NCBI GenBank assembly: GCA_965651695.1
Contig: CBFGTI010000180.1
Span: 1-11,252 of the forward strand
Direction: 5' to 3'
Source of the DNA: Imperialibacter sp965651695
Lineage (GTDB): Bacteria > Bacteroidota > Bacteroidia > Cytophagales > Cyclobacteriaceae
DNA length: 11,252 nucleotides
The position numbers and the translations under genes were made by a program. This document shows positions 6,823 through 11,252 of this stretch, piece by piece. Each line of letters begins with the position of its first letter. Within the stretch, counting starts at the first letter, position 1. A model generated the notes under the pieces. It saw only the letters and a list, made by a program, of their open reading frames with translations. It ran no database searches and was not told the origin of the DNA.

Positions 6823-8613
6823 TTATTGTTGTTCTATTACTGGGAGGATAAGCTTCGACGGTTGACTACCACCTGTGAAAATGGTGTTATTCGCTGGGTT
6901 CAGTGTTTGCTCGGTGGCTATTTCCGTACCCGTATTTGGATTTGGATCGTAATGCGGAAAGCTGCTGCTGGTAATGTATAGGCGGATACGGTGGCCTTTC
7001 CTGAAGAGATTAGAAGTAGCAAGGTTATCGATGGAAATGGTGTACGTGGTGTTGGGCTGCATCAGTAGCTGGCGATCCAGCCCTTCCCTGTAGCGCATGC
7101 GCAGGTATCCGGCGTCAAGGCCACTCAGGTTAATTGAAGATCCGTCGGGCAAAACATCGCATAGCGCGATGTGAAAGTCGGTATCAGCCGCCGAAGAGCT
7201 CACCTGTAGTATGGCTTCAACAAGGCCGGTAACTTCGAGGTCTGCTTCGAGCACTTCTGACGTAAACACCAGCACGTCGGGCCGCGCTTCTATTTCCCGC
7301 TGGTCGTACGGATAACTTTTTTCGAAACTTTCATCGTACACCGGGTCGTTTGGATCGAAGGTGTAGGTCGTCGCCTCCTGCTTATCAGCGGGCGCCAGCA
7401 CCAGTCGCCCGCTTTTATTATCCGCACCCTTTTCAAGGTAAAATGTTTTGGAAGAAGTTGCGGAAAGTGGCCATCGATCGTAGTGCCTCCACTCGTTAGC
7501 CCCCATCAAAAACAAGCTAACCGGTGCTAGTGAAGTTGCCGGCTCCTGTTTCAGGTGTAATGTAAAGTAATCGAGCAAAACCTTGTTGAAATCGAAGCCG
7601 GCATTGGGGCCAAAATCCACTTCTCCAAACTTCATCTTTCTCACGTTAACCGAGGTGTGGTTCCATGGGCCAATGATTAGCCGGGTATGCTGCTTTGCTT
7701 GGTCGGTGGCTGCCATGGTCGTCATCTTTTCATAAGCCTGAATTGCCCCGAGCGGACCATAGGCGGCGTCGTACCAGCCGCTAAGAAGGAGCGCCGGCGC
7801 CTTTATTTTGTCAAAATCCTCTTCAACCGACACAAACTTCCACCATTCCGACTTGTCGGGGTGGCTTAGCCAATCGTAGTAGTAGGGGGCATATCTCTTT
7901 AGCAGCGGGTTGGCAGCCAGCGGACGGTAGGTGTACCACTGGTCTCGCTCCTTCAGCCATGGTTCATAAGCGTCGGTGTCCAGCCATGGGCCGGAGGTAT
8001 CATTCGCCCTTTTGCGCAGGTCTGGCACTATCAGCGGCATAAACCAGTCGAGCCAGGTAAAGAAAAAAGCACCACCAAAATAGAAAAAATAGTGGCTGTT
8101 TATGGGTGTCATGTCCGGGGCAGCGGCTTTCAATGCTTCAGGCGCTTCGGCCAACGCCAGCCACTGCACCATGCCGGGGTATGAGCCTCCGTAGGTTCCT
8201 ACACGGCCATTCACGTAAGGCAGTTTTCCCACCCATTGAATAACATCGAAGCCGTCGGGCCGCTCCTGATGATATGCTTTAAAGTCGCCCTCACTACCAT
8301 AGCGCCCCCGCACGTCGACCAAAAACACTGCGAATCCGGCTTTTGCTGCCTCCAGCGGAAAGTCAGCATACGTATCGTAATCGTCTTTTCCGTAAGGGGT
8401 GCGGTATACAATTGCAGGAAATGGTCCCGCGCCATGCGGCCGGTAGCAAATAGCCTCAAGCAGTACGCTATCTCTCATGGGAATTTTTATTATTTCCCGT
8501 CGGATATTCCAATCAGACAGAGAGCTCGCCTGCCCGGATTGACTGAAAGAACGACTGGAAATCAACAGCAGCAAAAAAAGGAGGTAGTTTTTCATTGGGC
8601 ATAAATGTTGCAA
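6823..8613 (-). CDS. Secreted CocE/NonD family (X-Pro dipeptidyl-peptidase-like) serine hydrolase
   Basis: This is an alpha/beta hydrolase of the S15/CocE group, enzymes that cleave esters or acyl-amide and X-Pro peptide bonds. The nucleophile motif GGSYPG puts the catalytic Ser at 144; GWYDAAYG supplies Asp282 and GPWNHT supplies His319. YRTPYG (70-75) contributes the likely oxyanion tyrosine (Tyr74). VDVRGRYGSEGDF at 99-111 and NGRVGTYGG at 135-143 are also typical. Residues from about 365 to 590 form the C-terminal jelly-roll domain of the family. The acidic cluster of alpha-amino acid ester hydrolases is not evident after Asp282, so that specific activity is not supported. The open frame starts with ATG at 8613, but the ATG at 8595 begins MKNYLLFLLLL, a good Sec signal ending near SRSFSQS, and is the more likely start. 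The product is probably periplasmic or secreted. The small lipoprotein gene lies 55 nt upstream on the same strand. Confidence 0.92.
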   Translation of the reverse strand: MQHLCPMKNYLLFLLLLISSRSFSQSGQASSLSDWNIRREIIKIPMRDSVLLEAICYRPHGAGPFPAIVYRTPYGKDDYDTYADFPLEAAKAGFAVFLVDVRGRYGSEGDFKAYHQERPDGFDVIQWVGKLPYVNGRVGTYGGSYPGMVQWLALAEAPEALKAAAPDMTPINSHYFFYFGGAFFFTWLDWFMPLIVPDLRKRANDTSGPWLDTDAYEPWLKERDQWYTYRPLAANPLLKRYAPYYYDWLSHPDKSEWWKFVSVEEDFDKIKAPALLLSGWYDAAYGPLGAIQAYEKMTTMAATDQAKQHTRLIIGPWNHTSVNVRKMKFGEVDFGPNAGFDFNKVLLDYFTLHLKQEPATSLAPVSLFLMGANEWRHYDRWPLSATSSKTFYLEKGADNKSGRLVLAPADKQEATTYTFDPNDPVYDESFEKSYPYDQREIEARPDVLVFTSEVLEADLEVTGLVEAILQVSSSAADTDFHIALCDVLPDGSSINLSGLDAGYLRMRYREGLDRQLLMQPNTTYTISIDNLATSNLFRKGHRIRLYITSSSFPHYDPNPNTGTEIATEQTLNPANNTIFTGGSQPSKLILPVIEQQ

Positions 8614-8668
8614 AGGGCAGTCAGAGTCAACCGACTGTTGTTTAAAGCGTGGGGTAAAACTACCGCCG

Positions 8669-9145
8669 TTAGTTCATGCGTACCCAGTCGTCCTCATGGT
8701 TGTGGCTTGCCACGGGCGTATATTTTACCCACTCGGTATGGTATACCTTTCCATCGCGGTGGAGCCGTATCAGGGTGTCGCCAGGATTAAAATTGAACCG
8801 GTCGTGTCCGTGGTCCACATCATCCTGCATGCCGGAGTAAATAATGTGTAGCGTGCTGTCTTTCTCAGCGGCCCTACCGAGGTATTGCTCCACCCAGTAG
8901 TTAACAGCATCATCTTCATCCTGTTGTTGCCCTTTCAAAATTATGGAATAGTGATGGTCTGCATCAGGCCGGCGTGGTTTGCGAAGAAAAAGGTCATGAG
9001 TATAGGTGATGTGGTGTCCGTTTACGTCCTCATATTTTTCAATGTATTCGTATTTGCTGCCCCAATTGTGATCGGGGTAGCGTCCGGTGCAAGCAGTCAG
9101 CACCATTACAAAACCGGCCACCAAAAAGCTTCCTGAAATTTTCAT
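8669..9145 (-). CDS. Small lipoprotein of unknown function
   Basis: I do not recognise this 158-residue protein. It has a clear lipoprotein signal, MKISGSFLVAGFVMVLTAC, with the lipidated Cys at residue 19. The mature part is short, polar and rich in Asp, His and Tyr (for example DADHHYS, DDVDHGHDRF, SHNHEDDW), which could bind metal or simply reflect an acidic surface. Patterns such as HSIILKG-type strands suggest a mostly beta fold. Its stop lies 55 nt before the serine hydrolase frame (73 nt before the preferred start), on the same strand, so the two may be co-transcribed, but no motif links their functions. The ATG at 9145 is preceded by an A/T-rich stretch with no Shine-Dalgarno sequence. 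Confidence 0.8.
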   Translation of the reverse strand: MKISGSFLVAGFVMVLTACTGRYPDHNWGSKYEYIEKYEDVNGHHITYTHDLFLRKPRRPDADHHYSIILKGQQQDEDDAVNYWVEQYLGRAAEKDSTLHIIYSGMQDDVDHGHDRFNFNPGDTLIRLHRDGKVYHTEWVKYTPVASHNHEDDWVRMN

Positions 9146-9246
9146 AGTAAAAAGTTTAGTCCGTGCAGAATCATGAAACAGTCATAAGAAAAACCGTATC
9201 CAGCAGTCCGATATGGAATGATGTGTACTCCACCGGGAATAGCGTT

Positions 9247-9299
9247 TTTATACACTTGAAATTAGCAGGAAATAGGAGAGTTTGCAAACGGTGTATAAA
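9247..9299. repeat. Inverted repeat enclosing a 10-bp palindrome
   Basis: TTTATACAC (9247-9255) and GTGTATAAA (9291-9299) are perfect 9-base complements. Inside them, GTTTGCAAAC (9280-9289) is a perfect palindrome. The group lies about 100-150 nt upstream of the small lipoprotein gene and right after the nuo terminator, a position suited to a regulatory site, but no regulator is identified. Confidence 0.45.
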
Positions 9300-9301
9300 G
9301 C

Positions 9302-9326
9302 AAAAAAGACCGCCAGATATTGGCGG
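9302..9326 (-). terminator. Rho-independent terminator ending the nuo transcript
   Basis: CCGCCA (9310-9315) and TGGCGG (9321-9326) form a GC-rich 6-bp stem with a 5-nt loop. On the minus strand it is followed by TC and a run of six T residues (9302-9307). It lies about 200 nt past the nuoD stop and before the lipoprotein gene. On the plus strand only four T residues follow, so leftward termination is the main reading. Confidence 0.7.
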
Positions 9327-9438
9327 CCCTTTTACCTAACCTGTGAGCTTATGGATGTAAGTACGACAGGTTGCACCAGGTTGATGGAGCCCCATCGAAA
9401 TACACACAACAAGATTACGGCGCAAAGCAGAGACTTTT

Positions 9439-9461
9439 ATACCTAGTATTAGGTATTTTTT
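9439..9461 (+). repeat. Perfect 7-bp inverted repeat followed by a T-run
   Basis: ATACCTA (9439-9445) and TAGGTAT (9450-9456) are exact complements separated by GTAT, with six T residues at 9456-9461 on the plus strand. The stem is AT-rich, so it would be a weak plus-strand terminator, and there is no plus-strand gene just upstream. The symmetry also suits a repressor-type operator. It lies about 65 nt past the nuoD stop. The nearby AAACGTTT (9462-9469) is another palindrome. Confidence 0.45.
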
Positions 9462-9524
9462 AAACGTTTCCGGTAAAATTCAGTACTTTATTGAGGTGAG
9501 GCTGGGGTTTTTCATGGGTTGGCC

Positions 9525-10739
9525 TTACCTATCCACCTCGCCGAGCACGAAGTCGACAGACCCTACTATGGCTATAAAATCGGCAATAAGTACGCCGCGG
9601 GATATTTCGGGAATTACAGAAAGATTGGAAAAGCAGCAAGACCTTGCTTTGCACCTAACAGGCACATCGCTGCGCCCATCGGCACGAAAGTAAAACCCGA
9701 GTTCGCCTTTGGGGTTTTCTGCCCGAACGTAGAAGTCCTGGGCTTGCGGCCTGATTTTTTTCGGAACCACCGACCTGGGATCGTAGTCACGGGTTCTTTT
9801 GTATTCTTTAGTGAGCTTTTCAAGGCACTGCTCAATTATACGGATCGATTCTTCACACTCCCGATACCGCACCCATGTCCGATCCCAGCAATCGCCGACC
9901 GTTCCCACGGTACCCTCGCCTACGGGAACTTCAAAATCCAACTCCGGGTACACGCTATAGCCATCCACCTTGCGGAGGTCGAAGCGAAGCCCCGACGCCC
10001 GCAGCATTGGACCGGTAACACCGTAGCTTATTGCGAGGTTTCTTGAAAGTACGCCCACATTGGCGGTACGTTCTACGTAAATTTTATTGGTGAGCAGGAG
10101 GTGCTCTGTTTCCTTCAGTTTAGGTTTCAGGTAGGTTACAAACTCCCCGCAGCGGTCTTCAAAACCTACAGGCAAATCATAAAACAGCCCGCCAATCCAT
10201 ATATAGTTGTAGAGCATGCGGGCACCGCAGGTCCACTCGAGCATACGCATTATGTGCTCCCTGTCGCGCATCATCCACAGGAAAGGAGTAACAGCGCCGA
10301 TATCAAGGCCGTAGGTGCCTATGGCCACAAAATGCGATGCCAAGCGATTGAGTTCTGCCACCAGCACCCTGATGTATTCCGTCCTTTTGGGAATGTCGTC
10401 TTGTATTCCAAGCATCCGCTCCACTCCCATTACATAAGCATGTTCATTGTTCATGGCCGCTACATAGTCCATGCGATCCACGTAGGGTATCACCTGATTA
10501 TAAGGCATACTTTCGGCATGCTTCTCAAAACAACGGTGCAAGTACCCAAGGTGCGGCACCACATCCACCACTACCTCTCCGTCAGTAATCACCTCAAACC
10601 GGAGCACACCATGAGTGGAAGGGTGCTGCGGTCCGATATTGATAAGCATCTCGCCCTGCTTGAGATCGGCGGGCTTGTACCTGGTTGGCTCTGAAGCAGC
10701 GAGGTGAGAGGGGCTGTATTGGTACTGTATTTTGCTCAA
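9525..10739 (-). CDS. nuoD: NADH-quinone oxidoreductase subunit D (49 kDa subunit)
   Basis: NuoD is the 49-kDa hydrophilic subunit of respiratory complex I and forms most of the quinone-binding pocket at the membrane interface with NuoB. The sequence is diagnostic: MLINIGPQHPSTHGVLRF near the N-terminus (the two quinone-site histidines fall at 39 and 43), VPHLGYLHRCFEKHAE, VDRMDYVAAM (quinone-site Tyr at 92), and the family ending GSVDFVLGEVDR just before the stop. The in-frame open frame reaches a TTG at 10811 overlapping nuoC, but has no ATG before residue 54 of that longer frame. I chose the TTG at 10739, reading (M)SKIQYQYSP, because it gives 404 residues, the usual family size, and leaves a 61-nt AT-rich spacer after nuoC. 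If 10811 were used the protein would have 428 residues. It is co-transcribed with nuoC. No nuoE follows. Confidence 0.93.
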   Translation of the reverse strand: MSKIQYQYSPSHLAASEPTRYKPADLKQGEMLINIGPQHPSTHGVLRFEVITDGEVVVDVVPHLGYLHRCFEKHAESMPYNQVIPYVDRMDYVAAMNNEHAYVMGVERMLGIQDDIPKRTEYIRVLVAELNRLASHFVAIGTYGLDIGAVTPFLWMMRDREHIMRMLEWTCGARMLYNYIWIGGLFYDLPVGFEDRCGEFVTYLKPKLKETEHLLLTNKIYVERTANVGVLSRNLAISYGVTGPMLRASGLRFDLRKVDGYSVYPELDFEVPVGEGTVGTVGDCWDRTWVRYRECEESIRIIEQCLEKLTKEYKRTRDYDPRSVVPKKIRPQAQDFYVRAENPKGELGFYFRADGRSDVPVRCKARSCCFSNLSVIPEISRGVLIADFIAIVGSVDFVLGEVDR

Positions 10740-10800
10740 GTTAGTTACTGAGTTTGTAGTTTTTAGTTCGTAAAGTTCATCCTCAAAAAAGCAAAATGGG

Positions 10801-11252
10801 TCAATAGTCAACTCTTACACCGTGATAATAGTCCTGGGTCGCATAATCCTTTCTCAGTGGGTGGTCTTTCCAGTCGGCGGGCAAAAGAATCCGGCGGAGG
10901 TCAGGATGTCCCTCAAAGCGGATGCCCATCAGGTCGAATGCCTCCCGTTCGTGCCATTCGGCGGTGCGCCAAATATCACTCACAGTAGGCACCTCCGGCA
11001 GCTCCTCTCCTTCTTTGTTTCGCTGCACCACCACCCGCAGCAAAAGATGGATATCGAAGGGGATGGAATAGAGGTTGTAGTTTATCTCCATGGTGCCAGC
11101 TTCCGGGCCGTTGTCGATGGCTGTCAGGCATGAAAGCGAGTCGAAGTAAGTTTTTTCGTTGTCCCGGAGGAACAGGCACACCTCGCGAAGGTTTTCTACG
11201 GGCACCAGCAGGCCTTTTGGGGTGGCGTTTTCTATGGGTTGGAGGGAGAGGT
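10801..11252 (-). CDS. nuoC: NADH-quinone oxidoreductase subunit C (30 kDa subunit), 5' end outside window
   Basis: NuoC is the 30-kDa hydrophilic subunit of complex I, part of the connecting arm beside NuoD. The C-terminal signature is clear: EWHEREAFDLMGIRFEGHP, then DLRRILLPADWKDHPLRKDY, and the protein ends GVRVDY. Further upstream, YFDSLSCLTAIDNG is also typical. The apparent start at 11205 is only an internal GTG: the frame stays open to the window edge and reads LQPIENATPKGLLVPVENL, which fits NuoC, so the gene is cut by the right boundary and about 150 residues are visible. The TGA stop at 10801-10803 overlaps the longest possible nuoD frame but lies 61 nt before the preferred nuoD start. 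Confidence 0.95.
   Translation of the reverse strand, partial: LSLQPIENATPKGLLVPVENLREVCLFLRDNEKTYFDSLSCLTAIDNGPEAGTMEINYNLYSIPFDIHLLLRVVVQRNKEGEELPEVPTVSDIWRTAEWHEREAFDLMGIRFEGHPDLRRILLPADWKDHPLRKDYATQDYYHGVRVDY

Larger units (their letters stand above)
9146..9524. other. Gene-free region between nuoD and the small lipoprotein gene
   Basis: I find no convincing reading frame on either strand across these 379 nt. The region holds the terminator at 9302-9326, the inverted repeats at 9247-9299 and 9439-9456, a further 7-base inverted repeat (AACCTGT 9338-9344, ACAGGTT 9366-9372), and a short GATGG/CCATC hairpin just after it. It must contain the 3' untranslated region of the nuo transcript and the promoter of the small lipoprotein gene, for which I see no clear consensus. 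A small RNA is possible but not shown. Confidence 0.6.

Noticed and set aside
8618..8637. CAGTC/GACTG inverted repeat between the small lipoprotein and the hydrolase gene
   Set aside because: A 5-bp stem with a 10-nt loop is expected by chance and no T-run follows on the minus strand.
9519..10694. Two long plus-strand open frames (9519-10046 and 10101-10694) opposite nuoD
   Set aside because: They lie entirely antisense to the well-conserved nuoD, share its codon periodicity, and their translations show no recognisable domain.
1..11252. Mobile element, prophage, CRISPR or defence system
   Set aside because: No transposase, integrase, repeat array or known defence gene is visible; all identified genes look chromosomal and similar in base use.

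Overview
The window reads as chromosomal DNA of a Bacteroidota bacterium, most likely a Cytophagales-type member; the rank below phylum is a guess. Four things point there. The atpD-atpC pair stands apart from the rest of the ATP synthase genes, and its epsilon subunit is only 80 residues long. One gene has a near-perfect Bacteroidota promoter (TTTG, 17-nt spacer, TAnnTTTG). No strong Shine-Dalgarno sequences precede the genes. Several products carry Bacteroidota-like lipoprotein or Sec signals. Coding density is high and I see no insertion sequence, phage gene, tRNA, rRNA or CRISPR array.

Layout. Bases 111-1880 (+ strand) carry atpD and atpC, the beta and epsilon subunits of F1Fo ATP synthase, closed by a hairpin terminator at 1901-1938 that can also serve the opposite strand. 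Everything after that is on the minus strand. Bases 2030-2797 encode a coiled-coil lipoprotein with its own clear promoter. Bases 3014-6666 form a compact three-gene operon, transcribed in the order N-formylglutamate-amidohydrolase-like enzyme, DUF1704/QEGLA zinc peptidase, GshB-like ATP-grasp ligase; its junctions are a 23-nt overlap and a 7-nt gap. Bases 6823-8613 encode a secreted CocE/NonD-type serine hydrolase, preceded at 8669-9145 by a small unrecognised lipoprotein. Bases 9146-9524 hold no gene but contain a terminator and several inverted repeats. Bases 9525-11252 carry nuoD and the 3' part of nuoC (complex I), with nuoC running off the right edge.

How they work together. The two ends are core bioenergetics: complex I builds the ion gradient and ATP synthase spends it. 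The most interesting part is the central operon. It encodes one ATP-dependent ligase and two predicted zinc hydrolases, all apparently cytosolic, which suggests synthesis and trimming of an amide- or peptide-linked compound or protein tail. The family assignments rest on motifs; the joint role is inference. The ligase/carboxypeptidase pairing recalls the eukaryotic tubulin tyrosination cycle, where an ATP-grasp ligase and DUF1704-family peptidases act in opposition.
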